Shown here one piece after another: positions 1 to 10,209 of a stretch of DNA of 64,000 bases (the stretch's first letter is position 1; every line of letters begins with the position of its first letter). The stretch covers positions 3,100,001 through 3,164,000 of the forward strand of contig OX337232.1 in NCBI GenBank assembly GCA_946965045.2. The letters run 5' to 3'. This DNA is from Epithemia pelagica (lineage: Eukaryota > Bacillariophyta > Bacillariophyceae > Surirellales > Surirellaceae). A program made the position numbers and the translations under genes. Below the pieces are notes generated by a model. That model was not told where the DNA came from. It was given only the letters and a program-made list of their open reading frames with translations, and did not search any database.

Positions 1-471
1 AGTAATGACAGCGTACGGTTCCAATTTGTGGTTTCAATGGTTCGTTGTTGTGTTGCTTCTTTACTAGGGGGAGCGAAAAACCAAGAAGGAGAGAAGCCGT
101 TGATGATGATGACGAGAACGAGCAGCCCAAAAGGAGACGACGTGAATCTCTGTTTGTGTGTGATGATGATACAAAAGAAAATCCAAAAAAGATGCGAACC
201 GGCACCGACACGCTGTGTCGGTAAAATCTCTCGTTTCTGTCAGTGAGGGTGTCGGTAAAAGATAGTGGGAAAAGCGTCTCTAAGGCGACTGAGACGCGAT
301 GGATCTTTGGTCCACAGACGCGGCACAGAAAAAAAGATCGACCGACCATGGGCAACGGACGGCTGGTGGTTGGTTCGGTTCCGTGTGTATCTTAGAATCC
401 AAAAACAGCCACAACACGCTCCAGTGTCTCTCTCTTTGTCACTCGAGTGTGGAACCACCACAAACTCGAGC
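1..471. other. 5' flank, no supported gene
   Basis: The reading frame of the downstream pseudouridine synthase stays open back to about position 265, but that stretch has no conserved sequence. It is better read as promoter and 5' UTR of the gene starting at 472. Nothing else is recognised here. Confidence 0.4.
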
Positions 472-2886
472 ATGGCACTGCAGCGTCGTGAGGGCCAGCA
501 CTGGGTTTGGAGTTTTGGAATTGTTGTTATTATATTTTTGGGGACGGTCGTGTGGCATCCATTGACGGTTGCTGGTTTTTGTGGTGGTGGTTCTAGATCG
601 CCGTTCTTCCTCCCAATCATGAGTTTCCGGATAACGACGGCAAGAAGAATCGGCATGCGCGTCCGTGGTGTGTGGAATGGTGGTGACCGCGTGTCACCAT
701 CTACCCTGACTGCCTTTCACAACAACCACCACCACAACAACAACAACAACAAGGCCCGTGACAATCTTCCTTGGCAAACCTCTGGTGGAGTAGCAGCAGC
801 AGCATCCGTTGCCACCTCGGGTTCTGCTTCGTCCTCCTTTTCCTCCACCTCCTCCTCGTTTCTCAATGACGCAAACAACAACAACAACAACAAGAGTCCA
901 AAAGATGGTACGGTGGACACAGACACATCATCGTCCGACTCTTCTTCTTTGTCTTCTTCCAAGTGGTCTGGTTGGGTGTCGGAATTGCACCACGTGTACC
1001 AGACACTCGGAACCGATGGAGTTCGTCATTGGGTCCACGACCAGCGTGCCCATGAGGAATTGTCCCCCGGGGAGATTGTGGCCTTGGCGCATGCGGCCGC
1101 TCCTCCGGGACAATTGGGCACGGCCGCCAGTATCCTCAATGCCTGGATTGCCTCGTATTATCGCAACGACAATCCTCTAAAAACAGACAAGCTGTGTGAG
1201 AATATCCACGTCAATGAAAGCCATCCTCATCCAGCCTTGGCCTTGTATGAGGCGTGGCATCAACAGGCTGCCAAGAGCCATGCGTCCGCATCTCCTTCTT
1301 CTGTGGCGCCAAAGCATGCGGGTTCATCGTCCAAAGGCTCCCCCAAACAATCGACCAAATCCTCCTCCCTTCAACAACAACCACAACCACATCTAGAAGG
1401 TTCTTGTTGTCGTCCCGATCTCTTGACGTATGCCTTGACCTATGCCGTCTTGACGGGCGGACCGCCCACAAAAATGACACTCGACGAATCATCCTTGGAA
1501 GGACCACCACCCAACCCACATGCCGTTGCCGCCCAACACGTTTTGGAACAAGGCTTGCAGTGGAGCAAGAAAATGGCCACTACCAAACAGCATCGCAAAG
1601 CCATTGCCGCGGCGTTACGACACGAACAACAACAACGACAAGACGCCATTAATAACAACACCAAGAAACAGGGCAAGGGACAGAAAAGAAGCACGACACC
1701 ATCGACTGCATCTCCACCACTGACTGTGAAGGATCACGTCTCGAAAATTCAAAGCTTGTTGCAAAACAACGAATTTGACGTGTTGGCGGAAACCAATGAC
1801 TGGGTGGTGGTGTACAAACCCGCCGGTGTCGTGTGTCTGCACCAATCGAACCACCCAGCAGACGACACAAGTCTGGTAGAGGCCCTGGTGCAGTGTCACA
1901 TTGCCTTGTCGACCCTCAATCCCGAAGCTCCCTGCTTGGTTCATCGATTGGATCGGGGAACGTCGGGATGTTTGTTCTTGGCCAAGACCAATCCCACCCA
2001 TGCCTGGGCCATTGCGGAATGGTATTGTCGCCACACGTCCAAAACCTATCACACCTTGGGAGTCCCAATAACCTCGTCCTGGTCGACACCACCACAACCA
2101 CCGAGTACCACCAGCACCACTGGCGACAACCAGGACGATTCACACTCTTTATCACCATCATCTCCGAAACAACCACCACATACCAATCATGACGACGAAT
2201 GGGTCGTGGTAGACTTGCCCGTCGATCAACGACCGGCCCAATCCGCCTATCGTCTGGTGCAAGACTTTGTCGTGTCGGTACCCCAAAACAGGGACCATTC
2301 CCCGACAACAAAGAGCAAGCACCACGCAACGACCGATTCGTGCTCCAGCCCAACACGGGAGACTAGGGCTGCGAATGACGATGACGACACACGCAGTAGT
2401 ACCATTGTTCGAGCAACCTGGATGGAATGGAAGACCTTTACCGGTCGCAAACATCAAGTACGAGTGCATGCGGCCGACGGAGTACAGGCACCCGTCTTGC
2501 TCGATCCCTTGTACGGTCCTGCATCTCGGAACAAACAGGGTCGTCACAACAACAACAAAAAGGAGGACAACAAGGATGCTCACACTGCATTGGCACACTG
2601 GTTGAGCTTGTCTTCTTCTTTGGATCACGACAGCAACCACAAGAGCAAACGAAAGAAAAAAGGTTCTTCATCACCACGCGATGAACGCTTCTTTTTGCAT
2701 GCCTCCCACTTGTCCGTTCCAGCCTTTGGGATTCAGGTCCAGGCTCCGACACCACCGTCGTGGTGGCAACCCGCCTTGCATCAACTGCGACAACACAATC
2801 AACTCGGCACGAACGAACCGGACGACGACGACGACCAAAACGACAATCCGACCACCACGACTCACGAAGGAGACGACGGATCCTGA
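472..2886 (+). CDS. RluA-family RNA pseudouridine synthase, possibly organelle-targeted
   Basis: Isomerises uridine to pseudouridine in RNA. The catalytic signature HRLDRGTSG begins near residue 491 (codon at 1942), with the catalytic Asp about residue 494. It is preceded by a typical RluA/RsuA segment (DWVVVYKPAGVVC). A later GRKHQVRVHA block matches the conserved R-x-HQIRVH core. The ATG at 472 is preferred over an open frame back to 265 because it begins a signal-like leader (hydrophobic GIVVIIFLGTVV, then VAGF). That leader could be a diatom bipartite plastid presequence, but this is inference. The protein would be about 804 aa, far longer than bacterial RluA, because Asn-, Ser-, Gln- and His-rich low-complexity stretches interrupt and flank the fold. 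No intron is needed. The RNA target cannot be told from sequence. Confidence 0.88.
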   Translation: MALQRREGQHWVWSFGIVVIIFLGTVVWHPLTVAGFCGGGSRSPFFLPIMSFRITTARRIGMRVRGVWNGGDRVSPSTLTAFHNNHHHNNNNNKARDNLPWQTSGGVAAAASVATSGSASSSFSSTSSSFLNDANNNNNNKSPKDGTVDTDTSSSDSSSLSSSKWSGWVSELHHVYQTLGTDGVRHWVHDQRAHEELSPGEIVALAHAAAPPGQLGTAASILNAWIASYYRNDNPLKTDKLCENIHVNESHPHPALALYEAWHQQAAKSHASASPSSVAPKHAGSSSKGSPKQSTKSSSLQQQPQPHLEGSCCRPDLLTYALTYAVLTGGPPTKMTLDESSLEGPPPNPHAVAAQHVLEQGLQWSKKMATTKQHRKAIAAALRHEQQQRQDAINNNTKKQGKGQKRSTTPSTASPPLTVKDHVSKIQSLLQNNEFDVLAETNDWVVVYKPAGVVCLHQSNHPADDTSLVEALVQCHIALSTLNPEAPCLVHRLDRGTSGCLFLAKTNPTHAWAIAEWYCRHTSKTYHTLGVPITSSWSTPPQPPSTTSTTGDNQDDSHSLSPSSPKQPPHTNHDDEWVVVDLPVDQRPAQSAYRLVQDFVVSVPQNRDHSPTTKSKHHATTDSCSSPTRETRAANDDDDTRSSTIVRATWMEWKTFTGRKHQVRVHAADGVQAPVLLDPLYGPASRNKQGRHNNNKKEDNKDAHTALAHWLSLSSSLDHDSNHKSKRKKKGSSSPRDERFFLHASHLSVPAFGIQVQAPTPPSWWQPALHQLRQHNQLGTNEPDDDDDQNDNPTTTTHEGDDGS

Positions 2887-3889
2887 AAGATACATCACCT
2901 ATCAACGCTATTAGTGCAACAATGACTACCTATTATACACAAAGCAGCTTTGAAGGACAATGACATAGAGGATGAAGGTGGACCATCCCATGCTTCTCAA
3001 CTACCGTTGTCTCATCATACAGAAACAGCGTGGAGGCGAGATGGATCCTCTTTCCATGGCAACGACGTGAGTTCCTATGGAAGTGCTCATGAATGGGGTC
3101 TTTTGTTTGGTCTGGTTGTCGATGTGGCTTCAACATGCACGAGCAAAGTCAGACTTCCTACTATTAGACATACTAGTAATTTGTTGATTTCACCTTGTTG
3201 AATGTTTTTTCTAGCCTTCTTCTGTTCAAGACATCCTTTATGCTTGGAGTTTGTAGAAGAGTAAATTTCCATTTTACCATTTTACCAAGGATTCTTGCTT
3301 TCGGGATACGATCTTTTGGGCCGAGTGTTGCATGTCTTTGGATGAGAGCTATTTCAAAAAAAAAAGAAACAATCTCCTTGCGGACGGCTCATCCAAAGTC
3401 TCGGAGGCTCACATGCCATCAACACAAATCCTGTAACGGTCCTCCTGATCGGTGAAGAAACTGATCCAGTGTGCGGGCGAACATATTGCTCTCCACAAAA
3501 GAACTTCTTCTTCGCCCCGATGGAACCTGGAGAAAGGAAGGTTCTCTCCAACATTTGGTCTCCTTCATGGGATTGTTGTGTCGTACCTTTCCGTGCCTTT
3601 ACCGAGGCTAAGTACCATAGTTCCGAATTGGGACGACAGCAAGCCACGTAAAGCAAAAGCAAGGTGAAAAAGGATTGTGTGTGAACAGTGGATAGCATTT
3701 GGGGGATTGGATGGATGCAAGCGCGGAACAACGTTTTGGAGCATTCGAACAGATTCTTGCAGTCGCTTTCGGGGAAATCATGATATGATTCTTTTAGGGA
3801 ACAGTACGTTACCCTCAGAGATTCACGATTTTGGAGTTGTCGATTTCAGGAGCGCTGGCTTCGAAGTGAGGATCAACAAAAGATTAATC
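2887..3889. other. Intergenic, convergent 3' ends
   Basis: About 1 kb between the 3' ends of the pseudouridine synthase (+) and the Abitram-like gene (-). Only short unconserved reading frames are seen. No repeat or RNA gene is recognised. Confidence 0.5.
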
Positions 3890-4828
3890 TCACGGCAAAT
3901 TGTCTTTCGTTTGATGCTCTTGTGGTGGTTGTGTCTTGTCGCTGTTGTCCGAGCATGGTGCGGCCGCACTCGTCGTAGGTCCCAAGGTCGAGGAGGGAAG
4001 AAGAACGGCCAGGTATCCATTGAGCAAGGGATCTTGCGTCAAGACGGTGGGTGTCAAGGACGAATTCACTTCGAGAATGGTGCCCCAGATACCCGCGTAC
4101 AAGGGGACCATGATGGTAGTGGACGACGAATCCTTGTCATCCTGCTGGTTGGCTGGTCCAATCCCAATACGAGCCAAGACGGTGGTGGGTTGTACCATGC
4201 CGGGTGGCAATTGGGTATCGTATTTTCCTCCTCCTTGTTTGAATTGCTTTTGTTGTTGTTTTTGCAATTTGCTTTGGTGTTTTCGTTTTTGACTGGCACT
4301 TTGGTTCGCCACCGGGGCGGCCGATTGACACCATTCAATGGATTGAATGGCCATCCTGACGGAATGATTGGTGTGTTGTGGTGGTGGCGGTCGTTGGAGA
4401 GCCTGCGCAATGCGAGCTCCGGCCGTGACCAGGACCAATCCATTGGCATGTTGATGAAGGACTTGCGATGACGAATCCTCCTCCTCCGGATTGTCCACAG
4501 TCTGGTGGTTGTTGTCGTTCTTGTTGTCGTTTGTCGTTGTACCGAGCGTCGTGGAACAAGAAGAAGAAGAAGCCTCCAAGGATGATGGAAGGTGAACCCG
4601 ATAGGATTCTTGAAAAAAGGAATGCGGTGTCCCCGGACGTCCCGAGGAAGAAATGGGACTGTAGTACGCATCTACGTGATGTGCTGGTGCTGGTACTGAT
4701 TTCGTGGAATCCTCCTTGGTTGGGTCGTCGGGGTCCAATCGTGGTCGTTTGCGATTTGTGGAGAAAGGATTGGTGGGAGAAGGAGGAGGAGCCGCGGCAT
4801 TTGGTTCGTTGGTTTCTTCCTCCTTCAT
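3890..4828 (-). CDS. Abitram (FAM206/Simiate)-like protein
   Basis: A 312-aa protein whose conserved parts match the Abitram/FAM206 family, a small actin-associated nuclear-speckle protein in animals with a GcvH/biotinyl-like fold. Visible landmarks are a YYSP motif near residues 55-58, a GLVLVTAGARIA strand region mid-protein, and the C-terminal block around residues 246-280 (GTILEVNSSL then NGYLAVLLPSS). That last block parallels the family pattern G-LMEVN ... GYIAVVLP. It is about 130 aa longer than human Abitram because of a Pro/Ser/Asn-rich N-terminus and an inserted Lys/Gln-rich segment (KRKHQSKLQKQQQKQFKQ). The function in diatoms is unknown. It is head-to-head with the Sua5 gene, with a 234-bp shared upstream region. 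Confidence 0.72.
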   Translation of the reverse strand: MKEEETNEPNAAAPPPSPTNPFSTNRKRPRLDPDDPTKEDSTKSVPAPAHHVDAYYSPISSSGRPGTPHSFFQESYRVHLPSSLEASSSSCSTTLGTTTNDNKNDNNHQTVDNPEEEDSSSQVLHQHANGLVLVTAGARIAQALQRPPPPQHTNHSVRMAIQSIEWCQSAAPVANQSASQKRKHQSKLQKQQQKQFKQGGGKYDTQLPPGMVQPTTVLARIGIGPANQQDDKDSSSTTIMVPLYAGIWGTILEVNSSLTPTVLTQDPLLNGYLAVLLPSSTLGPTTSAAAPCSDNSDKTQPPQEHQTKDNLP

Positions 4829-4915
4829 GGTTTGTCACGGTCGTCCTTTTTTCGTTCTTGTTCTACTTGGAAGAATGCAACGACGAGAAGAGCGTCAAGA
4901 GATCTCCTCACGACA

Positions 4916-4939
4916 GGAGAGAGAGAGAGAGAGAGAGAC
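4916..4939. repeat. (GA)n microsatellite in a bidirectional promoter region
   Basis: A run of GA dinucleotides lies between the divergent Abitram-like and Sua5 genes. GA-rich tracts are common near diatom and other eukaryotic promoters. A regulatory role is inference only. Confidence 0.8.
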
Positions 4940-5062
4940 TACCAAGACGAGAGAGATGTCGTCGTTATGGCAAAATGTCTTTTTGTTGTAGTGTCATGCA
5001 AACAATTGCGCTTCAGCGTTCCAAAATAAATATTAGTATTTTTCTCTTTCAATTATTAATGT

Positions 5063-7072
5063 ATGGAGAGATGGGTTGTGAGAGTCACGTTTGGCGGTCG
5101 CGGAGTTCGGCCATCCAGGAACCACACACACCATTCGTTCCATGGATCCATCGTCGACGACTCGTCCTCCTCTTTGAATATACCACCATTGCCACTGAAC
5201 GCACGATCCAAACAACCGCAGACGTGTGTGATTGTTGGGAGCCACACTGAAAGCTGCGGCGCTGCGCGAATGATTGGACGACTGCTTCTGGTCGTTTGGG
5301 GGACAACCACAACCACAAGGACAACCCTTTCGTTCAACGTTCCACAAAACATCCTCACTGGACGACAACCGTTTGTGCGTGCCGCATTTGGTTCGACGTT
5401 GATACCCAATATCCGTAGAAGCAGCAATTCCAATTGGTTTCGTCCGAGCAGTTGGCAATCATTGTTATTTCTTCCAAGAGCCGGCACGTTTGCAACAAGA
5501 CCAGGACCGGATTCGTGCCTCCCAACAAGAACCACCACATCCCTGGCTTGCACAGCAAGCGGAACCACTGTTGCTGCAGCAGCCAACGAATCGTTTGTCA
5601 CTTCTTCTGCTTCTTCTTTTTCATTTCGCCGCCGTACCAACCACACCCTTGTCATGTCGTCGTCGTCGTCATCGTCGTCGACCAGTGGCGGTGCTCGTCG
5701 CGTGGGTCTGTCGGACTTGGAGGCGTGTGGGGCCCGATTGCGGGCCGGCGACTTGGTGGCCTTTCCGACGGAAACCGTCTATGGATTGGGTGGTCATGCC
5801 TTGTCCGAGACGGCCTGTCGCAAAATTTTTGCCGCCAAGGAACGACCCTTGACGGATCCCCTCATTGTCCATGTGCACGACCCTTTGACGGCTCTGGGCC
5901 TCTGGGCGTCGACCCGCGTCAACACGATCGCAGAGGAGGAGACGACTACGACCCAGGACACTTCCACCACCCAACCTTCAGTACCAACCAACGACGACGA
6001 TTCTTTGGAAGCTTCCATTTTGCAGTACTTGTGTGACGCATTTTGGCCCGGTCCCTTGACGATTGTGGCTCGCGCGGCACGGGGGCAAGTTCCCGATGTG
6101 GTCATGGCCGGGACGGGCTTTGTGGCCTGTCGAAGTCCCCGTCACCCAGTCGCCCGTGCACTGTTGCAAGCCGCTCAAGTCCCCATTGCCGCTCCCAGTG
6201 CCAACAAGTTTGGTCACGTGTCACCCACCACGGCGCAACATGTCTGGGATGATTTGCAACACGAAGCGTCCGTCTGGATTTTGGATCCGGATCAGCAGTC
6301 TGTGGAGACTGCTAATAGTTGCGATTCCTCCAATCCAGCAATGGACACCGTGCCTCCCGCACCGCAACAACAACAAGAACAACAACAGGTGGGCGTGGAA
6401 AGTTCGGTGGTCAAACTGGAAATGGTTCCACCCCCCGACAATGACAATCATAAAAACCAATTACCGGTGGCGCGCTTGACCATGTTGCGACAGGGTGCCA
6501 TTTCCGCGGGGCAATTGCAAGACGCCTTGCACCAGCATGCTGCCACTGCCACTACAAACAATTGGACTATGGATCGCATTGAAGTAGTGGCCCAAACCCA
6601 AGCCATGTTGTCTCAACACGTGTCGGCCGTGAGTCCTGGACAAACGCTGCGTCATTACTCGCCGCATGTGCCGAGCTTTCTCGTGTCGGCTCAGTGTCAA
6701 CCATCCCGCAATCACGACAATGACACGGACGACAGCACTCTCTCGGCGGCAGACCAGGACATTTTGCAAACGGCCGTTGTGATTGATTATGGCCAAGCCT
6801 TGGGGTCGTGGAAATCCGTGGCCTTGGCCTATCGCGATTTGAGTCCCAGCCGCAGTGCGACGCAGGCCGCCCAATCCATTTACGATACCTTGCGATGGGC
6901 CGAACAAGTTCCGGGGGCGGTGCGCATCTTGTTTCCCATGCTCACTGCAAAGGACGACAATGATGAGGACGATGAACCCACCAAGGCCTTGTTGGGAGCC
7001 GTCCAAGATCGATTGACCCGAGCGGCCAGTGGCAAGGTCGTGGATCAACTGAATCAGGCCGTCTTGCCATGA
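5063..7072 (+). CDS. SUA5: Threonylcarbamoyl-AMP synthase, Sua5 type (YrdC + Sua5 domains)
   Basis: Makes L-threonylcarbamoyl-AMP from Thr, bicarbonate and ATP, the first step of t6A37 modification of ANN-decoding tRNAs. The YrdC domain starts near residue 213 with LRAGDLVAFPTETVYGLGG. It carries the KERPLTDPLIVHV substrate loop and PSANKFGHVSPT. The GQTLRHYSPHVP linker near residue 531 marks the C-terminal Sua5 domain, so this is the long Sua5 form and not YrdC alone. Several starts are possible. ATG 5063 gives 669 aa, ATG 5270 begins a signal-like hydrophobic stretch (MIGRLLLVVWG), and ATG 5654 starts just before the catalytic domain. Alternative starts could separate organellar and cytosolic forms, as known for t6A enzymes elsewhere. 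Gln/Thr-rich inserts interrupt the YrdC domain. Confidence 0.93.
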   Translation: MERWVVRVTFGGRGVRPSRNHTHHSFHGSIVDDSSSSLNIPPLPLNARSKQPQTCVIVGSHTESCGAARMIGRLLLVVWGTTTTTRTTLSFNVPQNILTGRQPFVRAAFGSTLIPNIRRSSNSNWFRPSSWQSLLFLPRAGTFATRPGPDSCLPTRTTTSLACTASGTTVAAAANESFVTSSASSFSFRRRTNHTLVMSSSSSSSSTSGGARRVGLSDLEACGARLRAGDLVAFPTETVYGLGGHALSETACRKIFAAKERPLTDPLIVHVHDPLTALGLWASTRVNTIAEEETTTTQDTSTTQPSVPTNDDDSLEASILQYLCDAFWPGPLTIVARAARGQVPDVVMAGTGFVACRSPRHPVARALLQAAQVPIAAPSANKFGHVSPTTAQHVWDDLQHEASVWILDPDQQSVETANSCDSSNPAMDTVPPAPQQQQEQQQVGVESSVVKLEMVPPPDNDNHKNQLPVARLTMLRQGAISAGQLQDALHQHAATATTNNWTMDRIEVVAQTQAMLSQHVSAVSPGQTLRHYSPHVPSFLVSAQCQPSRNHDNDTDDSTLSAADQDILQTAVVIDYGQALGSWKSVALAYRDLSPSRSATQAAQSIYDTLRWAEQVPGAVRILFPMLTAKDDNDEDDEPTKALLGAVQDRLTRAASGKVVDQLNQAVLP

Positions 7073-7607
7073 CCAACCAAAAAAAGACCAGCAAGAGACT
7101 ACAACCTATAGTGTGTCCACCCAAAGCAAATGGACAGTTTGCCCAATCTGCAACACATTGGTTCTGCCGAGCACTATCCTCAACTCATCCTGGAACGTTT
7201 GGATGCCTTGTTGGGATGTACACGGCACGAACCAACGTTTGGAGTACCCCGCTCCTTCCCTCACTGGGAATAACGACATTGTAGCATAAAACTACTAGAA
7301 CCGGGTCAATGTAAAAAAAGAAAAAGACAAGTGTTGTAGAATCCATCCTGTGCGGCAGTGTCAGGGACGTGTGTGTTGTACAAGGATGAACCATGGGTCT
7401 GTCTATATATATAGATATTGTATAGAGGTATGGAGGATGGCGGCGACGCCGAACAAAGGTTTCCTATACCCACAGTGGAGTTTGGATGCTCTGCTACCAT
7501 CTCATCAAAGTTTGTATCGTCACAAAGCGTCCAGGAGTTTAAACCAAGTCACGACAAAACGGCGTCTACCACAGTCTCCTGTACAAAAGATTCATTCCTC
7601 CACCCAA
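7073..7607. other. Convergent intergenic region
   Basis: Lies between the 3' ends of Sua5 (+) and the methyltransferase (-). It contains an AT-rich tatatatata stretch near 7400. No gene is supported. Confidence 0.5.
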
Positions 7608-8861
7608 TCACTTTTCACATCGAATCACCACACACGAGGGCGCCAGGACTTCAATGTTGATCTTGTTCGAGGCAAAGCCTCCTTGTTCCATCAAGTCTCG
7701 CAATTGTTGGACCGAGCCAAAGTATTGAAAGGCTTGTCGGGAGGGTCCCGTCGAGCCGCCTTCGCTCAGATTCGAGGCGCGAAAATAATCGGACAAGAAC
7801 GTCGTGGCCAAGTACCGTCCCCCCGGTTTGAGGACACGATAAATTTCCGACGCGGCCGCGGGCAAATCGGGCCAACAATGCATGGCCGCACCGGCATGCA
7901 AGGCATCGACCGAAGCCGTTTGCATGGGAATTTGACCGACATCCAAGCGGACCAAATCGAGACGACACGACGACGACGACGTGTCCTTCCCTTGACCAAG
8001 AATTGGGTCGGCTTGAATGCGGCGACGAGCTTCTTGCAACATGGAGGCCGAATAATCGCAGCCCAAGACTCGTTGGTACTTGCCACTCTTGGCAAAGCGA
8101 CGGGTAAAGAGACCCGTGGCACACGACATGTCCACCAACACTTGCGTGTCCATGGATCGAGCCATGGACGGCTCAAAGTAGTCCATGGCCATACGTGCTT
8201 CTTCATCCTCACCGGGGAATCCGGCTCGTTGAAAACTTTGACGCCACCCCCGTTCGTAGGCATAACTGACGGACGGCGAGGTAAACAAGTCCCGCATGGG
8301 AACGTAATCGTCCGCCACCAAAATACCGGCCGTGGCCAAGGGCGATCGTAAGGGAGGTGGAATCAGAGGTACCAAATTCTTCCAAAATTCTTGTCGTCGT
8401 TGTCGTTCTTGTGAATTGGATTCGGATAAAGAATCACTCGTCTCGTCTTGTTCTGACACGGGTTCCAATAGATTCAAAAAGGTATTGGAAGAACCCTTGT
8501 ACACAGTGGTACTGTTTTCCGCTTGAAGGGTGTACGAAATGGGACGAGTTTGACGACCAGAGGAAGTCGCAAATAAGGTTCCAACCGTGGGTTTCAACAC
8601 TACCGCTTCTTTGGTCACGGGATCGGCCAACACGGTATCCGTCGTTGGTTCGGGATTGAGAATTCCCAACAAGAGTTTCTTTTGCTCGGCACGTTCTTTT
8701 TCTTGCACACTTGTCGTCGTTGTGCTGCTGGTCGGCTCGACCGTGTCCGTGGCGGCACTGGCGAGGCGTAACGATCTTGGAAGGGCTTGTCCCTCGGTCG
8801 GAACCTGCACAAAGGCCGCTGAGCATGGTCCGACCAAAGCAAGGAGCACAATGTTTATCAT
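7608..8861 (-). CDS. Plastid-type class I SAM methyltransferase (Methyltransf_11)
   Basis: A 417-aa protein. The SAM-binding motif I is VDMSCATGLF near residues 243-252, followed by the acidic GCDYSASML (motif Post-I). Later come VDALHAGAAMHCWPD and EIYRVLKPGGRYL, the classic Methyltransf_11 pattern. It resembles the plant plastid-localised uncharacterised methyltransferases of the At1g78140/At2g41040 type. The N-terminus MINIVLLALVGPCSAAF is a signal peptide ending in an A-F junction, the ASAFAP-type hallmark of diatom plastid import, so plastid localisation is a good inference. The substrate is unknown. Plant relatives are plastoglobule-associated, which hints at a lipid or quinone substrate without proving it. 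Confidence 0.87.
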   Translation of the reverse strand: MINIVLLALVGPCSAAFVQVPTEGQALPRSLRLASAATDTVEPTSSTTTTSVQEKERAEQKKLLLGILNPEPTTDTVLADPVTKEAVVLKPTVGTLFATSSGRQTRPISYTLQAENSTTVYKGSSNTFLNLLEPVSEQDETSDSLSESNSQERQRRQEFWKNLVPLIPPPLRSPLATAGILVADDYVPMRDLFTSPSVSYAYERGWRQSFQRAGFPGEDEEARMAMDYFEPSMARSMDTQVLVDMSCATGLFTRRFAKSGKYQRVLGCDYSASMLQEARRRIQADPILGQGKDTSSSSCRLDLVRLDVGQIPMQTASVDALHAGAAMHCWPDLPAAASEIYRVLKPGGRYLATTFLSDYFRASNLSEGGSTGPSRQAFQYFGSVQQLRDLMEQGGFASNKINIEVLAPSCVVIRCEK

Positions 8862-9117
8862 TATGGAGAGACCTTGTCAACTACTTGGATTGGATTGTCG
8901 TTGTGTGGTCTTGAATTCTGCGCTCATCATTGCTAAGATCTTGTTTCTCTTTGTCGAAAACAGGGAATGAGTCAGACATGGGTAGATTAGTATCATTCGC
9001 TCATGAGTAGTCTTTAGGTCACCTTCAATTCGGGAATAACTCTACCCAAGACCTAAATAGTAGTCACATAAAAATCCCAGCTGCTCCTTGGTCAGTTCTA
9101 TTCTTTTTTCATGGTGT

Positions 9118-9388
9118 TGTCTTTCTGACTTTTTCTCGCTTGCGTCGTCCTTCTGTGTTCAGATCCTCACGATGGTGGATGCTGTTGTTGTTGAATGTGT
9201 AAGAAGGACAAAAAAGACAAAAGGGACACAACAAGAAACAAAGAGAGGATCCTTCCCCTCATGTTGTTGTTGTCTTTTGCTGACTTTTTCTCGCTTGCGT
9301 CGTTCTTCTTTTCAGATCCTCACCGTTGGCGGATGCTGCTGTTGTTGAATGTAAGAATGACAAAAACAGACACAAGGGACACAACAAT
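9118..9388 (+). repeat. Imperfect direct duplication, ~115 bp units
   Basis: Unit 1 spans about 9118-9234 and unit 2 about 9272-9388. Both share CTGACTTTTTCTCGCTTGCG, TTCAGATCCTCAC, GTTGTTGAATGT and a GGGACACAACAA end, separated by small differences. Both units contain a splice-acceptor-like TTCAG. It could be a duplicated gene remnant or a non-autonomous element. No function is assigned. Confidence 0.85.
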
Positions 9389-10186
9389 ATAGGAGATCCA
9401 AAAATAATTTGTGGGTACGGGCAACAACAAGAGGCGTAAGGCGCAACCCTCCTCCGGCGGATACCTAGAGGAAAAGTGTGCATCGTGATTTGTGTGGTGT
9501 GATGTCGACAATGCACAACGCGCATCATGAGAAAGATGCTTTCGACACCACCTGCACAATGCACGAGACAACCGACACGGCCAAACCATTCGTCACCATC
9601 TGGCACAATATCCATCATCCATACTACAAAACATCAATCCAGATGCTCTATATTATGTTATATTTCGCCTGTTGCTCCACTTGGCAGGGACGTTACACGC
9701 TGTTGTACTTCGTAGTTTGTAGTTTACTGTCCTAAGATGAGGCGCTTACTCTCCTAAGATGTCGTCGCCTGTTTGATTTTATTCACAGACAAGCAAGTCT
9801 TAAGATGGTCCCGATTCCAGTCAATAATAACCTACAAAACAGAGGGACGAGTAACATAACAAGGATTTTAGTATAGTTGTTTGTTCACGTTTGCCTGCCA
9901 GTGAGTAAGGTGTCCTGATTCGGCAGTTGCTGTTGCATGCTCCAGGATGCTCAAAGTTCACATTCAGGCGATCCAGGAAATGACTACTTAACCAGACGTC
10001 GTTCCACACAATCTATCGCCACTTCTATATCTACAAGGAGGTCCAATCAAGAAAGGAACCAAAGTACAGACGAATACGCACTACAGTGGATTGAATTCCT
10101 ATATCAAGCGGACTCGAATGATATGCTGTTAAAGCGATAACTACTGGGTTTCTCCAGTCTCCGAGACATACAGATACTCCCCGCCT

Positions 10187-10209
10187 CAGCACTCAGCACT
10201 CAGCACTCA
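10187..10209 (+). repeat. (CAGCACT)3 tandem repeat
   Basis: Three exact 7-bp units in otherwise featureless intergenic DNA. Confidence 0.8.
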
